Source: Cellulosimicrobium terreum (GTDB taxonomy: Bacteria; Actinomycetota; Actinomycetes; Actinomycetales; Cellulomonadaceae). Taken from it: DNA of 64,000 nt. Below the pieces are notes generated by a model. It searched no databases. It worked only from the letters and a program-made list of their open reading frames with translations, and was not told where the DNA came from. Numbering within the stretch: the first letter of the stretch is position 1; every line of letters begins with the position of its first letter. This document shows, one piece after another, positions 51,343 to 59,548 of the stretch. Both the position numbers and the translations under genes were made by a program. The stretch is from NCBI GenBank assembly GCA_014803435.1, contig JACYFD010000001.1, positions 682,001 through 746,000 on the forward strand. Direction: 5' to 3'.

Positions 51343-51852
51343 TCAGGTGCGGTGGCGCAGGACGGCGGGCCGGCCGTCGTCGTCCCACTGCGCGAACCGC
51401 GCGTCGATCAGGGGAGCGACGAGGTCGTACGTCTCCCAGGAGTCCGGGACCCGGTAGACGTCCTCGGGCTCCCCGTCCCCAGGGCTCGCGGCGTCGACAT
51501 AGTCCTCGAGGTAGAGCCCGCCCGCCTCGTCGTCCGCGGTGTCCTCCTCGGACTCGGCCGCTCCGTCCTCCGCGCCCGTGTAGTAGGCGGCGGCGAACGC
51601 GTTCCCGACGTCGTCGAGGTGGTCCTCCGAGAGCGCGCCGTCGAGCGCCATGACCAGCGCACCCCCGGTGGTCGCCCGCTCGCGGAGGGCCGCGACGTCG
51701 TCCGCCGCGTCGGCGAGCAGGCCGGCCGACACGTGGTCGTGGAGCACCGCCCACGCGAGGAAGACGCCGATGTGCGTCGCGCCCGCCTCGGACCCCACCT
51801 CAGGAGGAAATCCCTCGCCGTCGGAGTGCCAGGCCGCGTCGTCGTACGTCAT
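51343..51852 (-). CDS. DUF7832-type protein
   Basis: 169 residues. The N-terminus MTYDDAAWHSDGEGFPPEV and AATHIGVFLAWAVLHD recall the DUF7832 family of small acidic bacterial proteins. A long acidic stretch (about 90-125) follows, then SWETYDLVAPLIDARFAQWDDDGRP. No membrane segment. Function unknown; such genes cluster with contact-toxin immunity-like proteins in some genomes, which is only a hint. TAGCGT is 7 nt before the ATG. Confidence 0.65.
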   Translation of the reverse strand: MTYDDAAWHSDGEGFPPEVGSEAGATHIGVFLAWAVLHDHVSAGLLADAADDVAALRERATTGGALVMALDGALSEDHLDDVGNAFAAAYYTGAEDGAAESEEDTADDEAGGLYLEDYVDAASPGDGEPEDVYRVPDSWETYDLVAPLIDARFAQWDDDGRPAVLRHRT

Positions 51853-51859
51853 GTCTCGG

Positions 51860-51865
51860 ACGCTA
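51860..51865 (-). promoter_or_regulatory. -10 box of the 51852 gene
   Basis: TAGCGT on the minus strand ends 7 nt before ATG 51852. Confidence 0.45.
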
Positions 51866-51895
51866 CCCCACCGCCGAACACGTCACTGCGCGCTG

Positions 51896-51952
51896 TCGAA
51901 CACGTCCTGACGGTCGCCAAGCGGGCCATGACGTCCTTCAGGTCGTGTTCGG
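51896..51952. repeat. 57-bp intergenic palindromic element, copy B
   Basis: Outer arms CGAACACGTCCTGA and TCAGGTCGTGTTCG pair with one mismatch. The element aligns without gaps to copy A at 42190, about two thirds identical, with paired changes (G-C in A, A-T in B) in the outer stem. Both are followed by CGGCGGTCAG. Extra half site CCGCCGAACACG at 51871-51882. Confidence 0.6.
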
Positions 51953-51955
51953 CGG

Positions 51956-53023
51956 TCAGGGGCGCAGGGCGTCGGCCAGGAGCTCGAGCGTGCGGGCGCG
52001 CCCGGGTGTCGCGTCGAGCGGCTCGTCCGCGCGCGAGGCCGCGACCGGGACGACCATGACCTCCTCGACGCCGTGCCGCTCGGCGAGGCGACGGATCTCC
52101 GCGGCCGCGTCGTCGGGCGTGCCGACAGCCCACCGCCGCAGCTGGTCCTCGACCATCTGCTCCCCGAGGCCGTCGAGAGGGGCGGCGAGCGCGTCCTCGA
52201 CCGTCTCCAGCGCCGTCAGCGGCTTGCCCGTGCGCATGCGGGCCATCATCCGGGCCTGCGGAAGTGCGCGGGCGCGCGCCTCCTCGGTCGTCTCGGCGAC
52301 CGACGCGTTGAGCGTGACGAACGTGCGCGGCTCGGGGTGCGCGTCGCTCGGGCGGAACCCGTCGCGGTAGAGCGCGAGGATCTCGTCGATCCCCTGGCCG
52401 GAGAAGTGGTTCGCGAACACGTACGGCAGGCCGAGCTCGGCCGCGAGCCGGGCCGAGTAGTCGCTGGAACCGAGCAGCCACACCGTGGGGGCGCTGTTGG
52501 CTGCGGGGGTCGCTCGGACGTCGTAGACCTGCCCGCTCGTGAGGCGCAGCTGCGCTCCCTGCGGGCTCATCAGCGCGACGATGTCGGTGACGTGCTGAGG
52601 GAACCGGTCGACGTCGGCCGTCGGGCCGGTGGCCCGCAGGAGCTGGGTGACGACCGGGTCGGAGCCGGGCGCACGCCCGAGGCCGAGGTCCACCCGCCCG
52701 GGCGCGATCGCCTCGAGCGCCGCGAACTGCTCGGCCACGACGAGCGGCGCGTGGTTCGGGAGCATGACGCCCCCGGAGCCCACCCGGATGCGGTCCGTCA
52801 CCGACGCCGCCGCCGCGATCATGACCGGCGGCGTCGACGCCGCCACCGCCGCCATGTTGTGGTGCTCCGCGAACCAGTAGCGCTCGAACCCGAGCCGGTC
52901 GGCGAGGCGGACCAGGCCGAGCGAGGCCCGCACCGCCTGGGTGCTGGTCTGGCCCGACCGCACGGGAACGAGGTCGAGGACGGACAGTCGGGGGGACGCC
53001 GCAGCGCCGGGCACAGTACTCAT
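51956..53023 (-). CDS. LLM-class flavin-dependent oxidoreductase, MsnO8-like
   Basis: 355 residues, luciferase-like fold. LSVLDLVPVRSGQTSTQAVR, RYWFAEHHNMAAVAASTP, GSGGVMLPNHAPLVVAEQFAALEAIAPGRVDLGLGRAPGSD and WLLGSSDYSARLAAELGLPYVFANHF are the signatures of the FMN-dependent group 1 LLM proteins found beside uncharacterised operons. The reaction is unknown. Unrelated in subfamily to the gene at 48465. Confidence 0.9.
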   Translation of the reverse strand: MSTVPGAAASPRLSVLDLVPVRSGQTSTQAVRASLGLVRLADRLGFERYWFAEHHNMAAVAASTPPVMIAAAASVTDRIRVGSGGVMLPNHAPLVVAEQFAALEAIAPGRVDLGLGRAPGSDPVVTQLLRATGPTADVDRFPQHVTDIVALMSPQGAQLRLTSGQVYDVRATPAANSAPTVWLLGSSDYSARLAAELGLPYVFANHFSGQGIDEILALYRDGFRPSDAHPEPRTFVTLNASVAETTEEARARALPQARMMARMRTGKPLTALETVEDALAAPLDGLGEQMVEDQLRRWAVGTPDDAAAEIRRLAERHGVEEVMVVPVAASRADEPLDATPGRARTLELLADALRP

Positions 53024-53189
53024 CACGGGGACAACCCCGGCGTGCCGGACGAGTATTCCGGCGGGGTGGGCCGGCCGTGCGCGCGTCGGATGGCGGCATC
53101 GGTGCCCGCGGTGCATCATCGCTGGACGAGGTCGGTACGACGTGAGGGTGCGACGTACCGGGAGGGGCCCTGGGGCGAGGGGAGCGGCC

Positions 53190-53546
53190 GTGGACGAAGA
53201 GATCAACTTCCACGCCGACGTGGTGCTGTACTACGACTTCGACGGCATGCTGATCGACGAGCGCACGTGGCACGAGCTGCGCGCCGACGACCGGTCCGTG
53301 GTCGGGCTGGACGTCGTGGGCGGATGGTCGGTGTACACGCGGTGGGTGGGGTACGACCGGTCGGAGGGGCGCATGCCGCTCATGTACTCGACGCGCGTGG
53401 AACCCGGCGGTCTGTTCAGCTCGTCGTTCACGCGCAGCGGCGCCGAGGTGCTGCACCAGCACGTCGTGGACGGGTTGGTCGGGGGCGAGGCGGCGTCGCG
53501 CGCGCTGTTCGACGTCGAGCCGTGGAAGTATCCCGGTTTCGAGTGA
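53190..53546 (+). CDS. Hypothetical protein
   Basis: 118 residues from GTG 53190, preceded by GAGGGGAG. Predicted soluble: a start with EINFHADVVLYYDFDGMLIDERTWHEL, then alternating strands and a closing VEPWKYPGFE. No family recognised. It is divergent from the LLM gene across 166 bp, which shows no clear promoter apart from G-rich tracts, and convergent with the RidA gene. Confidence 0.55.
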   Translation: MDEEINFHADVVLYYDFDGMLIDERTWHELRADDRSVVGLDVVGGWSVYTRWVGYDRSEGRMPLMYSTRVEPGGLFSSSFTRSGAEVLHQHVVDGLVGGEAASRALFDVEPWKYPGFE

Positions 53547-53589
53547 CCGGCGGCGTCCGCCGCGTGACCGGCGGGGCTCGTGGGTGGAC

Positions 53590-53997
53590 TCAGTCGCGGA
53601 CGGCAGCGACCGCCTCGACCTCGACGAGCTGGTCGGCGTAGCCGAGCACCGTGACACCGAGCAGCGTGCTCGGGACGTCGTGGTCGCCGAACGCCGCACG
53701 CACGACGTCCCACGCCGTGACGAGGTCCGCCTGCCGCGTCGTCGCGACGAGCACCCGCGTGCTCAGGACGTCCTCGATCGTGGCCCCGGCGTCGGCCAGC
53801 GCGACGACCATGTTCTCCACGCAGCGCGCTGCTTGTGCGGCGTAGTCACCGGTCCCGACGGTGCGGCCGTCCGCGTCGAGCGGGCACGACCCGGCGAGGA
53901 AGACGAGCCGAGCGTCCGCCGGTGCGGTGGCCACGTAGGCGTACTGCGCGACGTCGGACAGCTCGCGTGAGCGGATGAGGGTGACATTCCTGGGCAC
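53590..53997 (-). CDS. RidA/YjgF-family protein
   Basis: 135 residues. RidA enzymes deaminate reactive enamine/imine intermediates. Seen here: LVFLAGSCPLDADGRTVGTGDYAAQAARCVENMVVALADAG and VLVATTRQADLVTAWDVVRAAFG. The final strand VEVEAVAAVRD is typical. The arginine used by true RidA proteins is less clear, since the region reads TRVLVATTRQADL, so it may belong to another RidA subfamily. Confidence 0.85.
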   Translation of the reverse strand: MPRNVTLIRSRELSDVAQYAYVATAPADARLVFLAGSCPLDADGRTVGTGDYAAQAARCVENMVVALADAGATIEDVLSTRVLVATTRQADLVTAWDVVRAAFGDHDVPSTLLGVTVLGYADQLVEVEAVAAVRD

Positions 53998-54026
53998 GGG
54001 TTCTCCACGGTGGGTGGGGGGTCGGG

Positions 54027-55988
54027 TCAGCTCGCGCCGAGCGGCTCGCGCAGCCCGCTCGCGCGTCGCACGGGATGCCCGACGGCGGCCCGCACGGCGG
54101 CCTCGGTGCCGACCACCCGCACGGTGTCCTGGGCGCGCGTGACCGCCGTGTACAGCAGCTCGCGCGTGAGGAGCGGCGACGTCTCGGGCGGCAGCAGGAG
54201 CGTGACGCGGCGGAACTGGCTGCCCTGGGCCCGGTGGACCGTCATCGCGTGGACCGACTCCACGGGCGGGAGGCGGTGCGTGCGGATCCGCACCGGCGCG
54301 TCGGGGTCGCCGAACACCGCCACCACGCCGTCGCCGTCGGCCACGAGGACACCCGTGTCGCCGTTGTACAGGCCGACGTCCGGGGCGTTCGTCGTGACGA
54401 GGAGCGGGCGTCCCGCGACCCAGGGCGAGTCCGTCGCCGGGCTTCCCGTGACCTCCTCGACCCAGGCCTGGACCTGGGCCGCCCAGCGGTTGCGCCCCGC
54501 CGGACCGCGTCGGTGCGCGACCATCACGCGGTGCCGGGCCAGGGCCTCGAGCGCTCCCGCGGGATCCCCCGCCCGCGCTGCCGCGACCAGCTGCTCGCCG
54601 GCGTCGACGGCGTCCGCCCGGATCGCGGCCAGTGCGGCCTCGTCGGGCTCGCCGTCGGACGAGGAGAAGAACTCCACCGAGGTGTCTCCCGCGCGCAGCA
54701 GCCCGAGGACCGCGTCGGCGTCACCGTCCCGGATGGCCTCGGCGAGCGGCAGGATCGCCGAGTCGCCCGACTGGCGGTGGACCGTGCGCAGGCGCACGAC
54801 GCCGTTGCCCAGCAAGGGGCGGTCGTGCGCACGCCCGGTCTCGTCGCCGAGCGCGTCGTCCGCGGCCGCGCGGACCGCCGGGGACGTGGGCTCGGACGCG
54901 ACCGGCGCACGCTCCACCAGGTCGCCGAGCACGGCGCCCGCCTCGACCGATGCGAGCTGGTCGGGGTCCCCGACGAGGACGAGGCGGGCGTCGGGGCGCA
55001 GCGCCTCCAGCAGCCGTGCCATGAGCGGCAGCGCGACCATCGAGGTCTCGTCGACCACCACCACGTCGTGCGGCAGGTGGTGGTGCGCGTCGTGCTTGAA
55101 CCGGGTGGAGCTGCCGGGCCGGTACGCGAGCAGGCGGTGCAGCGTCGAGGCGACGGGTGCCCCGACGCGATCACGGTCCCCGTGGTCCTCGAACCGCGAG
55201 ACCACGTCCCGCACCGCCTCCTGCAGGCGGGCGGCCGCCTTGCCCGTCGGGGCCGCGAGCGCGACGCGCAGCCCGCGGCTCGTGCCCGTGTCGCCGACCG
55301 GCCCGGCGGCGTCGTGCAGGACCGCGAGCAACCGGGCGACCGTCGTGGTCTTGCCCGTGCCGGGGCCTCCCGTGAGGACCGTGAGACGCCGGTGCGCGGC
55401 GTGCGCGGCCGCGAGGCGCTGCCGGGAGTCGTCCGCCGAGGGGAACAGCCGGGACAGCGCCGCCTCCAGCCGAGCGTCGTCCGCGGGCAGGTCGGGTGCC
55501 GTCAGCCGGCCGTCGACGTCGTGGCGGACCGCGAGCTCGTCGCGCCAGTACCGGTCCAGGTAGAGCATCCCGTCGACCCAGCGCGCAGGTCGGTCGGCGG
55601 GACCCGCCACACCCACCGCGACGAGCGGGCTGCGAGCGATCGCCGCGGCCCACGCCGCGGTGTCGGGCTGGTCGGGCCACGGGAGCCCCTCGACCGCGTC
55701 GCGCACCGCCTCCTCGTCCTCGGGCAGGCGCAGGGTGCCGAGATCGTCGAGACGCACGCACACCGATCCGCTGCGGACGGCGCGCACGGCGAGCGCGACC
55801 GCGAGGAGCACGGCCTCGTCGCCCTCGCCCGTGAGTCGACCGAGCCGCAGCGCGACGCGCAGGTCGGTCGCGGAGACGACCCGCGCGACGTTGAACGCGG
55901 CGAGCCACGGCGGGAGACCGACCGCGAGGCGCGGGTCGCCCTCGTCGGGCAGCGGCGCGGCCTGCGCGAGGGCCTCGGGGGCGGTCAT
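54027..55988 (-). CDS. recD: Exodeoxyribonuclease V subunit alpha
   Basis: 653 residues, the 5'-3' helicase subunit of RecBCD. An N-terminal domain (about 1-175) precedes the SF1 helicase: Walker A TGGPGTGKTTTVARLLA (about 187-203), AAPTGKAAARL, VVVDETSMV (Walker B), LVLVGDPDQLASVEAGAVLGDL and the last motif LLYTAVTRAQDTVRVVG. It overlaps recB by 4 nt and is the last gene of the operon. Length and motifs fit the family. Confidence 0.95.
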   Translation of the reverse strand: MTAPEALAQAAPLPDEGDPRLAVGLPPWLAAFNVARVVSATDLRVALRLGRLTGEGDEAVLLAVALAVRAVRSGSVCVRLDDLGTLRLPEDEEAVRDAVEGLPWPDQPDTAAWAAAIARSPLVAVGVAGPADRPARWVDGMLYLDRYWRDELAVRHDVDGRLTAPDLPADDARLEAALSRLFPSADDSRQRLAAAHAAHRRLTVLTGGPGTGKTTTVARLLAVLHDAAGPVGDTGTSRGLRVALAAPTGKAAARLQEAVRDVVSRFEDHGDRDRVGAPVASTLHRLLAYRPGSSTRFKHDAHHHLPHDVVVVDETSMVALPLMARLLEALRPDARLVLVGDPDQLASVEAGAVLGDLVERAPVASEPTSPAVRAAADDALGDETGRAHDRPLLGNGVVRLRTVHRQSGDSAILPLAEAIRDGDADAVLGLLRAGDTSVEFFSSSDGEPDEAALAAIRADAVDAGEQLVAAARAGDPAGALEALARHRVMVAHRRGPAGRNRWAAQVQAWVEEVTGSPATDSPWVAGRPLLVTTNAPDVGLYNGDTGVLVADGDGVVAVFGDPDAPVRIRTHRLPPVESVHAMTVHRAQGSQFRRVTLLLPPETSPLLTRELLYTAVTRAQDTVRVVGTEAAVRAAVGHPVRRASGLREPLGAS

Positions 55989-58900
55989 GTGCGATCTCCG
56001 TCGAGGAGGGCGGACAGGGCGGCGACGAGCCCGGACGGCGGCGTCCACGCGACGACGCCGTGCGGGGCGCCGTCGGGACCGACGGGGGTGTCCGGCCCGG
56101 CCATGCCGCGCACGAACAGGTACGCGCCACCCGCGAGATCACGATCCGGGTCGTAGCCGGGAACGCGCCAGCGCAGGTAGCGGTGCAGCGCGACCAGGTA
56201 CAGCAGGAGCTGCAGCGGGTAGTGCGACGCCAGCATCGCGTCTCGGGTCGCCTCCGGGCGGTAGTGCGCGAGGGTCAGGGGTGTCCCGGGCGGTCCGACC
56301 CGGTTCGTCTTGTAGTCGACGACGACGTACCGGTGATGGGGCCGGCCCGCGGGATCGGTCGCGGGCACGCGCAGGACGGCGTCGATCGAGCCGGTGAGGT
56401 AGCCGCGCAGCGGCACCCCGTCGCTGACCGCGCGAGACCCGGATCCGGACGTCGACGCTGGCGCGGACGGCGACCCTGGCGCGGACGTCGATCCTGACTC
56501 GGCGGCGAGCGCCGCCAGCATGTCGGGGTAGCGGACGAACGGGTCGTCGGGAGCGAGACGCGCCCGCAGGACGTCCGCGAGGTCGTGCAGCGTCGACGGC
56601 CGCAGCCCCTCCGCCGCGTCGCCGCCCGCGAGCGGCAGCTCGAACTCGAGCTCGGGCAGCCGGTCCCGCGGGTGGAACTCGGCGAGCGTCCGACCACCCG
56701 CGAGCGGCCCGAGCGGCGTGCGGAGCGCGAGCCCGAGTGCCGCCGCGAGGGCGACGGGCTCCACGCCCGGCACCCGGACGGTCGCCGCCTGCGCGCAGCG
56801 GGCCAGGACCTCCGCGTCGAGGTCGGTCGCGGCCGTGTCCACGTACTCGAGGATCTCGTGCACGAGCGTGCCGAACGCGGTGCCGCCCGGTTGACCCTCG
56901 AACGGCGACGGCACGTCGGCACCGGGCACGGCGACCGGAGCAGCGTCACGCGCGGGCCCCGGACCGGTGCGAGCGCCGAGGGTCGCGTCCGCTGCGTCGT
57001 CGTCGGACGCCTCCTCCGGCTCGTCCTGGACGCCCGGGTCCTCCGGCTCCGACTCGATCCCGCCGACCGGCGTGTGGTGCGCAGCCGCGGTGAGCGCCGA
57101 GTACGACGCACGCCGCCACTCCCGGTCCGGCAGGTGCCCGCCAGCCGCGAGCGTGAGCGACGTCGCGCCCCGGTCCGCCGGGGTCCAGCGCTCGCCCCGG
57201 GGTCGTGCGTCGACCTGCTCGACGACGACGGTCCCGCCCGAGCGCGCGGCGACGGCCTCGAACGCGGCGCGCACCGCGTCGTCGCGCATCGCGTCGGGCC
57301 GGGCGTGCGGCCCTGGCTCGTCGCCGAGCCGGCGGTCGGAGAGCAGCAGGCGGGTCAGCGGACCGGACGCCGTGTTCTTCTTGGTCGGGGTCCAGTGCAC
57401 GACCACCTGGTGGCGAGCACGGGTGAGCGCGACGTAGAGCAGGCGCAGGTCCTCGCCCAGCTCCTCGTCGCGGGCCCGCTTGCGGGCGTCGACGAAGCCG
57501 GGGGAGCCGACACCGCCCACGTGCAGCGCCCGCTGCCCGTGGTCGTCGTGGAACGCGAAGAGCTCCTGGTCGTCCGGCTCGTACCGGTCCCAGCCGAACG
57601 GCACGTACACGACCCCGAACTCCAGGCCCTTCGCGCCGTGCACGGTGACCACCTGCACGGCGGCGGCGTCCGTCTCGAGGCGCCGCGTCCGCTCGTCGCT
57701 GAACACGGTCCCGACCTCGGCGATGCGCGCACGCAACCACGCGGTGAGCGCGGCCGTGCCCAGGCCCTCCGTCGCCGCGGCCTCGTGCAGCGCCTGCGTC
57801 ACGTGGCGCAGGTCGGTGAGGTACCGGTCGCCGTCCGTCCGTGCCATGACCCGGGCCGTCGTGCCACGACGTGCCGCGACCTCCGCGACGGCCGCCACGC
57901 CACGGTCGGCGAGGAGCCGCGCCCACGCGCGCACGGTGTCGCCGAGCTCGTCGTGGTCCGTGTCCCCGGCGGTGGCGAGACGCTGCGCGTCCCAGCCGAC
58001 GAAGGGCGTGAGCGCGAGCGCGGTCGCCCGGCGGTGCAGACCGGGCTGCTCCAGCGCGGCGAGCAGCGTCAGCCAGTCCTGCGCGGCGGCGGACCCGAAC
58101 ACGCTCGACGGCCCGGACACCACGGCGGGCACGCCGAGGTCGACGAGCGCGGACCGCACCGCCTCGGCCTGCGCGTTGGTGCGCGCGAGCACCGCGACGT
58201 CACGCGGCTCCAGCGCGCGCCAGTGCTCGTGACCGTCCACGTCCTCGCGCACACGGTCCCCGCCCGTCGCGCTGCCCAGCCGACCGGCCACGTCCGCCGC
58301 GACGTCCTTCGCAAGCAGCGACCGGGCGTCCGGCGCCGACGGCGCAGAGGACCCGCCGAGCCGGAATGCGCGGCGCGTCACCTGCCGCAGCCGCACCGGC
58401 GGCCCACCGGCGAACCGCCGCTCGGTGTGGGCGGCGTCGACAGGCCGGACCACGATGCGAGGGTCGCCGAGCGCCGTCTCGCCGAGCAGCGCGTGCAGCC
58501 CGGTGAGCAGCGGGCCGTCGCTGCGCCAGCTGGTGCTCAGGGTCGCGGTGTCCGCAGAGTCCTCCACGGCCCGCAGGTACGTCACGACGTCCGCCCCGCG
58601 GAACGCGTAGATCGCCTGCTTCGGGTCCCCGATGAGGACGAGCGTGCGGTGCCCGTGGAACGCGGTGCGCAGGATCTCCCACTGGTCCGGGTCGGTGTCC
58701 TGGAACTCGTCGACCATGACGACCCGGAACCGGCTCCGCACCCGCTCGGCCGCGGTCTGACCGTGCTCCGGGTCCGTCAGGGCGCGCCGCAGCAGCACGA
58801 GCAGGTCGTCGTAGTCGAGGAGGTGCATCGCCCGCTTGCGCGCCTCGACCTCGCGACGTGCCGCGACCGCGACGTCGTAGCGCATCGCCCCGATCGAGCC

Positions 58901-59548
58901 GTCGGTCGCGTCGCCCGGTGCGAGCACCGCGCCGTGGTCGCTCACCGCCGCCCGCGCGACGTCGCGCACGTCCCTCGGCGCCAGCGGGGGGTCGCTCCGG
59001 TCCGCGAACAACCGGACGTACAGGTCGTCCGTCACCTCCTCGACCAGGTCCGTGACGTCCGGCAGGAAGCTCGTCGTCAGGTCCACGTCCGCCGCGGTCC
59101 CGAGCGCCGTCAGCATCTGCTGGCAGAAGCCGTGCGTCGTGGTGATGGTCGCGGCGTCGAGCTGGGACAGGGCGATCCGCATCCGGTCCCGGCGACGGTC
59201 CAGCTCGTCGTCGGGCACGGCCGCGAGGAACGCCACGAGCGGGTCCGGGTCCTGCGCCGGGTCCGGCCCGCGCAGCGCGCGCTCGGTCGCGACGAGGCGC
59301 TCGCGGACGCGGTCCCGCAGCTCGGACGTCGCCGCCCGGCCGAACGTGACGAGCATGATCTCGGGGAGCGTCGCGGCGCCCTCCGCGACGCACCGGGCCG
59401 TCAGGGTCGCGATCGTGTGCGTCTTGCCCGTGCCGGCGCTCGCCTCCAGCACGACGGTCCCCGAGGGCAGCTCGCCGAACGGGTCGAAGCGCCGCGGCGC
59501 CGCGCCGCCGGCCGACGGGGTCGTCGGTGCGCTGGTCGGTCCGGTCAT
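55985..59548 (-). CDS. recB: Exodeoxyribonuclease V subunit beta
   Basis: 1187 residues, 3'-5' helicase and nuclease of RecBCD. Walker A EASAGTGKTHT (about 35-45), VTFGRAATSELRDRVR, VVMVDEFQDTDPDQW (Walker B), LIGDPKQAIYAFRGADV, VVTVHGAKGLEFGVVYVP and LLYVALTRARHQVVVHW are intact. The C-terminal nuclease keeps LVHEILEYVD (His), GSIDAVLR (Asp) and VVVDYKTNR (Asp and Lys near residue 1080). An acidic linker (about 850-880) and a Ser/Pro-rich insertion split helicase and nuclease. ATG 59548 fits the conserved start, within a longer open frame. Confidence 0.96.
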   Translation of the reverse strand: MTGPTSAPTTPSAGGAAPRRFDPFGELPSGTVVLEASAGTGKTHTIATLTARCVAEGAATLPEIMLVTFGRAATSELRDRVRERLVATERALRGPDPAQDPDPLVAFLAAVPDDELDRRRDRMRIALSQLDAATITTTHGFCQQMLTALGTAADVDLTTSFLPDVTDLVEEVTDDLYVRLFADRSDPPLAPRDVRDVARAAVSDHGAVLAPGDATDGSIGAMRYDVAVAARREVEARKRAMHLLDYDDLLVLLRRALTDPEHGQTAAERVRSRFRVVMVDEFQDTDPDQWEILRTAFHGHRTLVLIGDPKQAIYAFRGADVVTYLRAVEDSADTATLSTSWRSDGPLLTGLHALLGETALGDPRIVVRPVDAAHTERRFAGGPPVRLRQVTRRAFRLGGSSAPSAPDARSLLAKDVAADVAGRLGSATGGDRVREDVDGHEHWRALEPRDVAVLARTNAQAEAVRSALVDLGVPAVVSGPSSVFGSAAAQDWLTLLAALEQPGLHRRATALALTPFVGWDAQRLATAGDTDHDELGDTVRAWARLLADRGVAAVAEVAARRGTTARVMARTDGDRYLTDLRHVTQALHEAAATEGLGTAALTAWLRARIAEVGTVFSDERTRRLETDAAAVQVVTVHGAKGLEFGVVYVPFGWDRYEPDDQELFAFHDDHGQRALHVGGVGSPGFVDARKRARDEELGEDLRLLYVALTRARHQVVVHWTPTKKNTASGPLTRLLLSDRRLGDEPGPHARPDAMRDDAVRAAFEAVAARSGGTVVVEQVDARPRGERWTPADRGATSLTLAAGGHLPDREWRRASYSALTAAAHHTPVGGIESEPEDPGVQDEPEEASDDDAADATLGARTGPGPARDAAPVAVPGADVPSPFEGQPGGTAFGTLVHEILEYVDTAATDLDAEVLARCAQAATVRVPGVEPVALAAALGLALRTPLGPLAGGRTLAEFHPRDRLPELEFELPLAGGDAAEGLRPSTLHDLADVLRARLAPDDPFVRYPDMLAALAAESGSTSAPGSPSAPASTSGSGSRAVSDGVPLRGYLTGSIDAVLRVPATDPAGRPHHRYVVVDYKTNRVGPPGTPLTLAHYRPEATRDAMLASHYPLQLLLYLVALHRYLRWRVPGYDPDRDLAGGAYLFVRGMAGPDTPVGPDGAPHGVVAWTPPSGLVAALSALLDGDRT

